A stretch of DNA of 50,998 nt from CAZCSK01 sp964501265 (GTDB lineage: Bacteria > Actinomycetota > CADDZG01 > JAHWKV01). Shown piece by piece: positions 1-9,400 of the stretch. Position 1 is the first letter of the stretch. Every line of letters starts with the position of its first letter. The stretch is taken from the NCBI GenBank assembly GCA_964501265.1, contig CAZCSK010000014.1:1-50998 (forward strand), in the 5' to 3' direction. The position numbers and the translations under genes were made by a program. A model generated the notes under the pieces. It searched no databases and had not been told where the DNA came from. It saw only the letters and a program-made list of their open reading frames with translations.

Positions 1-263
1 ACTCCTGTGCGCTGTCGTGCTAGCATACTGTCGAGAAGGAATTATAGTAGAAGCCTGCCGGGGCCCCAGACAAGGAGTGGGGCTATTAGCGTGCGCGCTC
101 ACACACATTATTTATTTATTTATACGGGAGTGCAAGTCGTCTTGGTCTTTGGTTCGCCTGGTTTAGGTGTTTGGGCTGCTCGGGGGCGCGGTTTCGCGGG
201 ATCGACTGTGCGCTGCGTTTCCTTGTGTTGAATCGGCACGAGGACTTCTTGCGGACTTATTGG
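1..263. other. gene-free left edge of unusual composition
   Basis: No credible gene is visible. The stretch mixes GC-rich runs with an AT-rich simple-sequence patch (CACACACATTA followed by repeated TTTA units near 105-124) unlike anything else in the window. At about 231-244 it reads AATCGGCACGAGG, one base short of a cDNA-cloning adaptor I know from memory (AATTCGGCACGAG). That could be chance or a sign that the contig end is chimeric. It lies downstream of the minus-strand gene that ends at 264. Confidence 0.35.
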
Positions 264-1421
264 TCAGCAGGAAGTCGGCGGGTTGTCCAAATTTGAAGGT
301 GACCAGACCGAGCCCTTGTCTGGATCAAGGACGGCCGCCGCTTTCATCCGGTGACCCAACGTTGGATGGACGGCAATCACGTCCATTCTTGGTTTAAGGG
401 AGCCGTCGTCGTATCCGACAAACCCGCCGGACTCCGGACCAATTGGCCATTGCTTTAGATGTGGTTGCGCGATGAGAGTGGGCTTTGATCGTCTCGCCGT
501 CCAAACCTCGGCGAGAACGGACGCCGTCGTCTCGACTAACTTGACCACGCTTCCAAACACCTTGTGCAGGAGTTGTTCGCCATCCTCGAACAAGTACGCC
601 TTCTGGATCTCAGGCGTAAGACACCAAATCTCTACATCTGTTTTACCGGGATACTTTGGTAGAAGAGTAGCAAGCCGAAAGGGAAGATATAGCCGGCCAC
701 CGGGCAGATATACGGGGGTTTCTGCACCATCCATAACTCGGATATTCGTCTGACGAGACCGATGCACGTAGGTGTTCCGCATCTGGAGAAGCCAGTGGAG
801 CCACCCTTCAGGGCCAGCCGCCTTGATGATTGCCTGAAGGTCTTTGGAGAAGTTCGCGACGGAAGGGGTTTCCGACTCAGCTGTCTCCTCAAGACGCCTG
901 ACAACCGCACTCCAATCCCCTTTTACGAGGTTGACTGGCAAACCGAGTATGCCAATCACCGCAGCCGCTATACAGTCAAGAGCTGATGCACTCGCCCTAA
1001 CGAACCCCGCGATGTGCAAGTCCGCCCAATACCCAGCCAATTCGTCTTGCGGGGACTTTGGCGCCGGGAAGAAGCCTTCGGCAGGAGGATCGAAACGGAC
1101 TCTCTGCAGCCGCCTGTCTTCATCATCTAGAGCGGATTCGGCCTCTAAGAGATGGACTTTTGCTTCGATGAGATTTTTCTGGACTGCTTCGATTGCTTGA
1201 AACAAATAGTCACCGATCAGGACCCGGGATTGGATTGGAAGATCACTCCACCACCGAACTCCAAAGGTGCTTTCGTCGAGATCGCTGAGAATCAGATTAG
1301 AGAGATCGTGCAGGGATTGGACATGTATCCCGAGGCGGTCAGCGACGCGCTGATCAGAGTTCCACTCTAGCTCTTGCTCGTTGTAGTGCTTTCGCAGGCG
1401 AATCTGCCAAACGCCTCTCAT
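264..1421 (-). CDS. hypothetical protein with HEPN-type R-x4-H motif, last gene of STAND operon
   Basis: A 385-residue protein that I cannot assign to a named family. Residues 130-165 form a hydrophobic helix pair, and residues 215-220 read RNTYVH, an R-x4-H signature at the end of a helix as in HEPN RNases and HEPN-like helical domains. The rest is helical (70-105) followed by a mixed C-terminal region. A strong ribosome site (GGAGGTG, 9 bases before ATG) supports the start. It lies 24 bases downstream of the large STAND NTPase gene on the same strand and is almost certainly co-transcribed with it, so it may be that system's effector or partner. The HEPN reading rests on a short motif and predicted helices only. 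A purely structural role is possible. Confidence 0.7.
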   Translation of the reverse strand: MRGVWQIRLRKHYNEQELEWNSDQRVADRLGIHVQSLHDLSNLILSDLDESTFGVRWWSDLPIQSRVLIGDYLFQAIEAVQKNLIEAKVHLLEAESALDDEDRRLQRVRFDPPAEGFFPAPKSPQDELAGYWADLHIAGFVRASASALDCIAAAVIGILGLPVNLVKGDWSAVVRRLEETAESETPSVANFSKDLQAIIKAAGPEGWLHWLLQMRNTYVHRSRQTNIRVMDGAETPVYLPGGRLYLPFRLATLLPKYPGKTDVEIWCLTPEIQKAYLFEDGEQLLHKVFGSVVKLVETTASVLAEVWTARRSKPTLIAQPHLKQWPIGPESGGFVGYDDGSLKPRMDVIAVHPTLGHRMKAAAVLDPDKGSVWSPSNLDNPPTSC

Positions 1422-1445
1422 TATGATTTCACCTCCCCGCCCTAC

Positions 1446-4400
1446 TCAAATCTGGCCGCGAATGCGCTTCTTGTGTTCATTGTCTAAAGCGTTCTCCAAG
1501 TACTCAGAGAACAACCGGACGCCGGCTTCGCCCACCGCCCTTTCGCTCTGGTTCGACGACTTCGCCATCTCGGAAAATCGTTTCACGAGAGAGCGGTAAT
1601 GGTCTGACTCTTCCCCGAACCGCGTTCCGAATTCGGCCAAACCTGCTATGCGCTGTGGATCGACCCCGCGAGGAACGAATGCGCGAGCCATATCCTCCAG
1701 AGATGGATGGGGACCTAGGCCTGTGTAGGTTGCAAGGGCGTCCTCGATCGTCATCAACGCCTCATCCATCATCTTCTCAATCCAGCTGATATCAACTCCC
1801 GCCAGATGCATTCGAAGGACCCATTTGGCAGCCTCTCTGCCACGGTGGCGCTTCCAAAGATCCGACTTTTGCGCTGAAGGCAGATGTGGCAAAACGTCGA
1901 AACACTGGAATGGCAGAACTCGGCCAACTTCTGAGTCTGAGGTCGCATCGATTCGACGAGAAACCATTTCCGCGAGTGCGTTGGGGAATTTTCGCGCCAG
2001 AAAAGAGCACAGTTGTGTCGCCTCATAATGCTCTAGTGCGAACAAGTCCACTTCTAGAATTCCCTCTAGCCAGGAGTTTTCAAACGGCGGGCTCCATTCA
2101 TGGTCACGTACGTGCGCGTAATGAAGGGCCGCGCTGACCACGCCTTTCGCCTCAGCCTTAGCTAGCGTCAAGAGTCTTCGGATCCCATCGTTATCGATCT
2201 CCTCCCTCAAGAAGAGAGTCTGCAGCAATCTGTAATCGGAATAGGAGAGCTGAGCGATCACTGACTCGCGCATTTGAGTTTCCAAGGTTGTATTCGTTAA
2301 AGCTTCTCGCATCAACTCCCAACGGAGGGCAGGCACTTCAAGCAACTTGAGAATCTTGGTTTGCCCGAGTGCGCCTACTGCGACCGCTCGTCTTGCAAAC
2401 GCTGCCCCTTCCGGCAAGAGATCACGCTCAATTGCCGCATGGAGCCAGGTCGCAGGATTGTCGACGATTTTCGATAGCTCATCGCAGGCAATCCATATTC
2501 TTTGAGGCCATGTGAGTCCAGCGACATTTAGCTCTTCCCTTAGCCGCAGCAGCTTGTCTATGACTCCTTCGGGATCCTCGTCGACCCAACTGCGAACGGT
2601 CTCACAGATTCCCTCGACTATGTTCTTTTCGGTCTCTTGAAAGTCCTCTTCTGAGCGGTCGAGATCGACGAAGAAGCTGGATAACGCCGATGGGATCGAG
2701 ATCGGAACACTCAGGTCGTGTCTTTCGGCCCCGTCCCGCAGATACATGCTCAAACCCAAATGGTCTTCGACTAGGTCGATGAGATCCTCAACCAGTCTTT
2801 CGCCGTATTCCTTCGCGGCAGCGATCGATTCCTCCGGATGACTTTGACCGAAGGGCTTGTCGTAGCCCCCTCCCACCCGCAGCCAGTCCAGAGCTGCCTC
2901 GACAACCAGGCGACGGACCTCCACGGGGGCTTTGCGAAGGCGTTCCCGGATAATTGGCCAAAGCTGTTCATAGATGCGTTTGATCTCTTCTGCGTCGGCA
3001 ACTGTTTCAATCAGTTGGAACGTCCGAGGACTGCCTGGGGCAGTCAGCGCTGACCGCAACGAGAGAGACAGGACACTTTGAATCGCCGCGCCAAAAACCG
3101 GCCAGCGTGGCGGAGACGCATCTTTCTCGATCCAATGCTCGGCGGCCCGAGCAACCAACGTTCTCTGATCCGCGGGACGCGGAAGTTCTGGATGAAAGTC
3201 GTGGACAAGATCGGCCAACTTGCGCAGGGGGTGACCGGGATTCGGATTGGTCGGCCTTGAGTCATGCACCGCGGCATCCATTATCAGGTGCACCGCCTCT
3301 TCAATGAGATACCAGCGAGAGATCAAGTAAGCCAGGTTCACAAATAGCTCAACTTGAAATGCTGAAGGGGAATCCGTGCCGTCGAAGTCGTCGATTTGTT
3401 TGCGAACCAGTTCAAGAATCTCTAATGCTGCATCCTTACTTAAACGCGCGTAGTGCATTGAAAGGCTCGCCACGGCGTGGGTATCAAACCCAGTGTCAAG
3501 TACTTGTCTGAAGAATTTTCGGGCAACCGGGATTGCCCGTGTTACACCAAAGAGCGAAGAATAGATTGCAGCCTCAGCCATCTCCCCCAACCTAGAAGGC
3601 CACCTCTTCAAGAATTCCTCCAAGTCGAATGCAGGCACATCCGTCGCGAAGATATGTTCAGCAACCAACGCTCTAGCTAACATTGGTGGGCGAACAACAT
3701 AGGTACGGACCTCTCGCTCAGCGACATAGCTATAGTCAGAAATAACGTCGATCAGCCCACTCTTCGCTGTCGTCGACATCAATTGAACGACCCTGGTTCT
3801 TGGGACTCCTAACCCATCCGCAAGATCATCGAGTTCGTCCTCTGAGACCTTGCCAAGAAGCGCAAGCGCCGCCAGGAAGTGGATGGCTTCTGCGGGCACT
3901 GCGGCCCTGCGCAAATACCGTTCGACATGCCCGAGTAGAGCTTTTCCATTTAAAAGGGAAGCCGAGTCTCTAGCCCGCAGAAGCAGGTCACCGAGTGCAA
4001 CCACCCAGCCCGGCCGCCCCTCGGCCTGATCCAAAATCTCCACCCGGGCGAGCTGGCCGGTGATCCCCATCGTTACCAGTACCTGATCGAGATCACCTCG
4101 TTCCAAATAGTCCAATTCGAAGGTAGTGGCGGAGTGAATCTCGTCCTGGAGTTTGTCGACTTCGTGCGGCCAGCAGGTCGCAATGATGCGGTAGACGCCA
4201 ACATCTGTTTCAACTTGACGAAGTCGGATCAGATGCCGCAGCAACTCTAGCGAGGATCCTGCGTCGTCCACGATCACTACCGCGGGACGGAACCATCGGA
4301 TGTCGTCTGCCAATTGATCATAGGGTGCGTTCGCATCAACGAAGAAAGCGCCATCGATCTCAGAGAGAAGGCGGGTTTTACCGAGCCCGGGGGACCCGAA

Positions 4401-5306
4401 AACGACGAAATCTCCTTGGCCTGAAACTCTTTCTAGCTCGGATGTTCTTCCGACCAGAGGCATTGTGGCCCATTGGCTTTCGGCCAACTCGGTTGGCACT
4501 CTGGAAAGAGTGATCGGATCTCCCGATAGTCCCAAGAGGCGTTGACGCCATTCACCATCGCGTCGGAGTCGGCTTGCGAAGAAGCCCCGATCGAAAAATT
4601 CGATGATGGCACCGAACTTTTGAGCGGACGTGGACAAGCTCTCACGGTGGGCGCGCGTGAGCAGAGCGGGGTTAGCTAGAACGACCCGATGGAAGGGTAC
4701 GCCATGTTCAGTCATGCTGCGAAGCCCTTGAAGCATGTTCTTGCGCACTCCCTCGCGGGTCCGTGAACTCGTGGCGAGGAGTCGAACGGGCGGCTGATCG
4801 ACCTGTGAGTGAATGTCCGCGTCGCGGCCCCAATCGCTCCCCCCCGAGATCGGAGACAGGCCGGGATAGACCTCCGAAAGGAGGTCCTGGGCGCAGCGTT
4901 CAAACAACCTATGGTCAAGTGGTGCAGATGCGAGCGCGTGCTCGATCCGATCCAGCTCGTGCAAAACGACAGACATTCGATGTTCAGCGGATTGAGCATG
5001 TGTAAGGGCGACGAGATCGGACTCTTGGTCTGGAACGGTTTGGTCGCGAAGGGATCTCCGAATCACATCGCTTACGCTTAGGTTCTCCGCTTGGGCCCGC
5101 TGTTCGAGCGCGCTGCGCATGGTCTCATCAAGCCGAACAGGAACCACGTCACCTGGGCCTGTTCCCTTGACTGGGCGACCACCTCGTCGCCGTAGTTGGT
5201 CGAGTTCGAACCCCTTCTCCGCATCGGCCGTCGCACGGTCGATGACCTCCTTGCTCAGCGGATGTCCGCGCGAGGTTGGGCGACGCCCCGCCCCTTCGTC
5301 AGCCAT
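1446..5306 (-). CDS. RHH antitoxin-like / endonuclease-like / STAND NTPase fusion protein
   Basis: A 1286-residue multidomain protein. Residues 40-90 (RRRGGRP..., then VVPVRLDETMRSALEQRA and LSVSDVIRRSL) match a ribbon-helix-helix antitoxin of the kind paired with BrnT-like toxins. Residues 131-260 resemble a restriction-endonuclease fold (FERCAQDLL, then GGSDWGRDADI at 155-165), but the strand expected to carry E/QxK reads RLLATSSRT. Residues 284-420 are a P-loop NTPase: Walker A GSPGLGKT at 304-311, Walker B VVIVDDAG at 343-350. The remainder, about 800 residues, is helical and repeat-like, as in STAND sensors such as Avs proteins. The ATG follows GGGGGAG and overlaps the upstream toxin gene by 8 bases, so translation is coupled. 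I infer a defence sensor whose N terminus replaces the toxin's free antitoxin. Family name unknown. Confidence 0.85.
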   Translation of the reverse strand: MADEGAGRRPTSRGHPLSKEVIDRATADAEKGFELDQLRRRGGRPVKGTGPGDVVPVRLDETMRSALEQRAQAENLSVSDVIRRSLRDQTVPDQESDLVALTHAQSAEHRMSVVLHELDRIEHALASAPLDHRLFERCAQDLLSEVYPGLSPISGGSDWGRDADIHSQVDQPPVRLLATSSRTREGVRKNMLQGLRSMTEHGVPFHRVVLANPALLTRAHRESLSTSAQKFGAIIEFFDRGFFASRLRRDGEWRQRLLGLSGDPITLSRVPTELAESQWATMPLVGRTSELERVSGQGDFVVFGSPGLGKTRLLSEIDGAFFVDANAPYDQLADDIRWFRPAVVIVDDAGSSLELLRHLIRLRQVETDVGVYRIIATCWPHEVDKLQDEIHSATTFELDYLERGDLDQVLVTMGITGQLARVEILDQAEGRPGWVVALGDLLLRARDSASLLNGKALLGHVERYLRRAAVPAEAIHFLAALALLGKVSEDELDDLADGLGVPRTRVVQLMSTTAKSGLIDVISDYSYVAEREVRTYVVRPPMLARALVAEHIFATDVPAFDLEEFLKRWPSRLGEMAEAAIYSSLFGVTRAIPVARKFFRQVLDTGFDTHAVASLSMHYARLSKDAALEILELVRKQIDDFDGTDSPSAFQVELFVNLAYLISRWYLIEEAVHLIMDAAVHDSRPTNPNPGHPLRKLADLVHDFHPELPRPADQRTLVARAAEHWIEKDASPPRWPVFGAAIQSVLSLSLRSALTAPGSPRTFQLIETVADAEEIKRIYEQLWPIIRERLRKAPVEVRRLVVEAALDWLRVGGGYDKPFGQSHPEESIAAAKEYGERLVEDLIDLVEDHLGLSMYLRDGAERHDLSVPISIPSALSSFFVDLDRSEEDFQETEKNIVEGICETVRSWVDEDPEGVIDKLLRLREELNVAGLTWPQRIWIACDELSKIVDNPATWLHAAIERDLLPEGAAFARRAVAVGALGQTKILKLLEVPALRWELMREALTNTTLETQMRESVIAQLSYSDYRLLQTLFLREEIDNDGIRRLLTLAKAEAKGVVSAALHYAHVRDHEWSPPFENSWLEGILEVDLFALEHYEATQLCSFLARKFPNALAEMVSRRIDATSDSEVGRVLPFQCFDVLPHLPSAQKSDLWKRHRGREAAKWVLRMHLAGVDISWIEKMMDEALMTIEDALATYTGLGPHPSLEDMARAFVPRGVDPQRIAGLAEFGTRFGEESDHYRSLVKRFSEMAKSSNQSERAVGEAGVRLFSEYLENALDNEHKKRIRGQI

Positions 5307-5598
5307 CTAAATCTCCCCCGAGCAACTGGTTGTACTTGGGTCGCATTCGCATCGCATGGATAGCCATTTTCCCGCCATCGTCGAGTTCGATCGCCACAAC
5401 TTCGAGCAGATTCGCCGAGCGGTCTGGACCGAGAAAGAGGACTTTCGCTGGGCCTTCCTCAGAGTCGATGTCAAAGACGGCCAAAGCATTTCTGACGGCA
5501 TGCCTAATGTCGTCGTCCGCGATCCCGTGCTTCCGGGCACTCCAGTGGAATTCAAGGTCATGCATGGTATTGTAATACGAAAGTGGAAGACATGCCAC
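5299..5598 (-). CDS. small BrnT-like / DUF4258-like toxin candidate
   Basis: An up to 99-residue protein with the pattern ARKHGIADDDIRHAVRNAL, then VLFLGPDRSANLLEVVAIE and AIHAMRMRPKY. This is typical of a family of small actinobacterial toxins (BrnT/RelE-fold-like) normally encoded just before an RHH antitoxin. Here the next gene is the RHH-STAND fusion, overlapping by 8 bases. The start is uncertain. A GTG at 5598 has AGGAGGG only three bases away. An internal ATG at 5565 (MHDLEFHW) fits the family's usual N terminus better and would give 88 residues. If it is a toxin it would be an RNase acting in the cytoplasm, but catalytic activity is not demonstrable from sequence. Confidence 0.75.
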   Translation of the reverse strand: MACLPLSYYNTMHDLEFHWSARKHGIADDDIRHAVRNALAVFDIDSEEGPAKVLFLGPDRSANLLEVVAIELDDGGKMAIHAMRMRPKYNQLLGGDLDG

Positions 5599-5703
5599 GA
5601 CCCTCCTAGCGAAAATCTGCTCGGTCGGTTCTGGTGGCTAATAGCAGCAATAGTGGCGCGAAGGAACTCCTTAACATGAACACGCTGGCGGTAGGTGTGA
5701 GCA

Positions 5704-6378
5704 TCAGCCGAATCCCTTGCTGTCACGCAAGCTGATCCAGGCTCCGGACCCAATAATGAGGTGGTCGATGAAGTGGACCCCTATCGTTTCAGCCGCACGA
5801 CTAAGTTCACGCGTGACCTTGATGTCCTCTCTACTCGGAGACGGATCGCCTGAGGGATGGTTGTGAGCTACAGCAAAAGCGACCCCGTCGTTGCGAAGGA
5901 CCGTAGCCAGCACGTCCCTTGGCATCATTAGGCAGCGGCCAACGGACCCATTCGACAACGTAACGGTTTTAGTAACTCGGTTAGCCGCGTTCAGAACAAT
6001 GACGATGGCTTCCTCATGCGGTTTTCCTGCGAGGAGCGGTTCGCATATCCGGGCCAAGTCTTCCGGTCCCACAACTACCGGCCGAGCATCCTTACCGTGA
6101 GAAGCTCTGCGCCCAAGTTCGAAAACCGCCTGAAGACCCGCAGCTTTAGCTGGTCCAAGATGAGCAACAAAATCCAGTTCCTCGAGGCGGGCAGACGACA
6201 GTGAGACCAAGCCGCCGGCATTTGCCAGTAGTTCATCTGCTACTTCAAGTGCACTCTGACCGGGGCCGCCTGTTCGGATAACTATTGCCAAGAGTTCTCG
6301 GTCGCTGAGCGCGGATGGTCCCAGACGCGCTAGGCGCTCACGCGGTTTCTCCCGACCCGGGATGTCGGCGATCTTCAA
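5704..6378 (-). CDS. radC: RadC family JAB/MPN domain protein
   Basis: RadC-like protein. The N-terminal part (IADIPGREKPRERLARLGPSALSDRELLAIVIRTG) carries the UPF0758 helix-hairpin-helix-like region. The C-terminal part carries the JAB metalloprotease-type motif HNHPSGDPSPSREDIKVT, with the histidines and aspartate expected to bind zinc. I chose the TTG at 6378 (LKIADIPG) because GAAGGAG lies six bases upstream and the resulting 224 residues match the family's usual length. A TTG eleven codons upstream lacks such a site. The molecular role of RadC is unsettled, and the old DNA-repair label is not well supported. Here it lies between two defence modules, about 100 bases upstream of the toxin-STAND operon and on the same strand, which fits the frequent presence of radC in defence and mobile islands. 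Confidence 0.93.
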   Translation of the reverse strand: MKIADIPGREKPRERLARLGPSALSDRELLAIVIRTGGPGQSALEVADELLANAGGLVSLSSARLEELDFVAHLGPAKAAGLQAVFELGRRASHGKDARPVVVGPEDLARICEPLLAGKPHEEAIVIVLNAANRVTKTVTLSNGSVGRCLMMPRDVLATVLRNDGVAFAVAHNHPSGDPSPSREDIKVTRELSRAAETIGVHFIDHLIIGSGAWISLRDSKGFG

Positions 6379-6465
6379 CGGTTCTCCTTCAGTTCGTGGC
6401 TGTGATAACAATAGCCACTGGGTGTGACAACAGGCGCCCAGCTTGGGAATCAGGCGGAACGAGCC

Positions 6466-9400
6466 CTAGGCGGCCTCAACTGTTGAACGCACATGATCCA
6501 GGACAGCCACCAGCGCATCGACCTCGTCCGTCGAGAAAATCCCATCCGGCCCCCGAGGCGCGATGTCGGTGAAAGGGGATTCATACAACCGGGCTGCTCC
6601 CATCACTCCGTGCTCGGTCAAGTAGTTGATGATCAGATCGACGAACTCGATCTGACTTGCGGTCAGCGTCTCACTCTGAAGAAACCCAGCGAACGCCTCC
6701 TTGGCCGCCCCTCGATCCAGCCCAACCAGGGACCTTACGAATAGCCCCAGACCTTGACCCTCTTGCTTGGCCCGCGCGATGTTCTCTGAGGCACCGTCCC
6801 CGATTGCCCCAAGCAGCCTCTCCAGCTCACCCAGGTCGCCCGTTGTAAGCGCCTTGTTAGTTCGCACTTTGTGTACTGCGATGGAGTCCTCCTGAGCCTT
6901 CAAAGATGCCCTCACTTTGGCTTTGAACTTCTGGAAGTTGTCGGCAGGGGCGAACCCTGGAAACTCGACCTCATACTCCTCTCCCATCAGGTCTTCGATG
7001 TCGGTGTAGATTGGCTTCCGTTTTTGTCTATCGATCAGCTTCACTAGCAAGCGCAGCCTCTTACGCATTGCCTCAAGCATCTGCGGAGTGACGCCCTCCC
7101 ACCAATCGTTGGTTTGAACTTCCTGGATGTAAGCCATCTCACTTGCGACCATCGGGATGTTCGCTTTCTCTTCAAGAAGGGCCGCGATCCCAACCAGCTG
7201 CTCTCGAAGTTTGTCGAAACCCAGCCTGGTGCCCAACACTCCAAGCTGCAAGTTCAATAGCACGATGTCGAATCGCTTCGCTTCCTCGTCTTCCGCGTCC
7301 AATTCTGAGGGTAGGCCGGCGACTTCTGCCGCCAGCTCTGCCAAAGCCGCATCGTCCAGACGCACCCATGCAGATAGATTTCTGTACTTCTCGACGAACT
7401 CTCGCTTCTCACGAACGATGAAATTATCAACGTTCATGGCAGCGACTTCTCTATGCAGGATCTCAGCTACCTCTTCTTGAAGTGACTTCCCATATTTAGC
7501 CACAGGCGAAGCCGCGATCCCCAACTCGGGCTCTTCTTCCGTCCTCTCGAGCGCGCCCAACAGGTCCAAGCGTGTTTTGAAGAGCCGCTTTATCAGCGAT
7601 TCGACGGGATGGCTCTCAGACCCCATCCCTTCAATCTTGAAGAACTCTAGGTTCTCGCAATAGTCGAGGATTACGAAGTTCTCCTTGTGCTTTCCTGGCC
7701 CGAACAGATCGGGACACAACCTCGTACCCCGCCCGACCATCTGCCAGAACTTGGTCTTCGATCGAACCATCTTCAAGAAGACGAGGTTCACGACCTCGGG
7801 AATGTCGATCCCCGTATCGAGCATGTCAACAGATATTGCGATGTGCGGCTCTTTGTTGGCATTCGAGAAGTCGTCGATAACGTTCTGCACATATGAGACA
7901 CCGTGATAAACCACTCGGGCGAACGAACCCTTGTAGTGAGGGTAGTTCGCGTCGAACCGCTCGGCGATGAATTCCGCATGCGTTTGGTTCTTCGCGAAGA
8001 TGATCGTCTTGCCAAGCTGGTCACCTCCTGCTACCTTCAGCCCCCGCTTCATCAGATGCTCTAACGCCTTATCCACCGTGTCTTCATTGAAAAGCCATTT
8101 GTTGATGGCCTGAGCCTCAACACGGTCCGGGGCGGAACCGTCTTCATTCCATTCGATGGCGTCCCATCTCTCCTTCTCCTCATCGGTGAGATCGTCATAA
8201 GTGATCCCCTCCCTATGAAACTTGATCGGTACAGCGACCGAGACGGGTGGAACTAGGAAGCCATCATCCACTGCTTCCTTCAGGCCGTAATTGTCTGTGG
8301 GCACACCCTTCTCTAGATCGAACAAGGAATATGTGTCGAAATCAACCTCGTCCTTCGGAGTCGCGGTCAGACCAACGAGCAGCGAATCGAAGTATTCGAA
8401 GATCGCCCGGTACTTCTGATACACGGAACGATGTGCCTCGTCGATAACGACCAGGTCGAAGTGCCCAACCCCGAACCTGCGCTCATCCTCCACCCTTTCG
8501 TCGATCAGACCCATCATCGTCGGGTAAGTCGAGACGAAAACTCGGCCCTCTCCTTCTTTCTCGGTCACCAGGTTCACCGGTGACGAGTCGGGGAGGTGCG
8601 CTTTGAACGCGTTCACAGCCTGCTTCACCAATGCGACGCGATCAACAAGGAACAGGACCCTTTTGACCCAGTTATGCCGCATAAGGAGGTCGCTCAGAGC
8701 GATCACTGTTCTAGTCTTGCCAGCCCCCGTTGCCATGACTAGAAGCGCCTTACGAGAGAGATCCTTCTCGAAGCTCTCTGTGATTCGCTTGATGGCGCGT
8801 TTCTGGTAAAAGCGCTCAACGATGTCCGGATCCGCTTCAGCCCCCTCAAGAGGCTTACGAGTCGTGCGGCGCTGGATCGTCAGATCCAGCTCGTCCTTCT
8901 TTAGGAAACCCTGGATCTTTCGCGGCGCGTAGCTGACGTCGTCCCAAATCCAGTGCGTGTAGCCGTTCGAATAGAAGATGACTGGACGCCTACCGAACTT
9001 CGCCTCAAGGCAGTCGGCATACAGTTTTGCCTGCTGCTGGCCCTGTTGAGGTGACCGCTTCGTTCGCTTTGCCTCGACAAGCCCGAGGGGTTTTCCGTCG
9101 GCACCCCATAGGACATAGTCCACAAAACCGATGCCCTTGTCCGTTGGCATGCCGGTGACTTCGTATTCGCGGTCTTCGACTTTCTCCAATGGCCAACCCG
9201 CCTCGTTCAAGAGGAGATCAATGAAAAGATCCCGGGTCCGTGCCTCGTTGTAGTCGTGGTCGTCGTGCTTGGTTTCGTTCTCTCTCTTGGCAACCGCAAC
9301 CTCTGCCCTCAGTCGTTCCACCTCTTCGTCCAGATTCGATTTATCGAACAGCAACTGGGCGAGGTCCTCATCCTTTCGCTGCAAGGATTCTTGCAACTGT

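Noticed and set aside
5356..5679. Plus-strand frame opposite the small toxin gene
   Set aside because: The minus-strand frame matches a toxin family and is coupled to the STAND gene, while this one has no features of its own.
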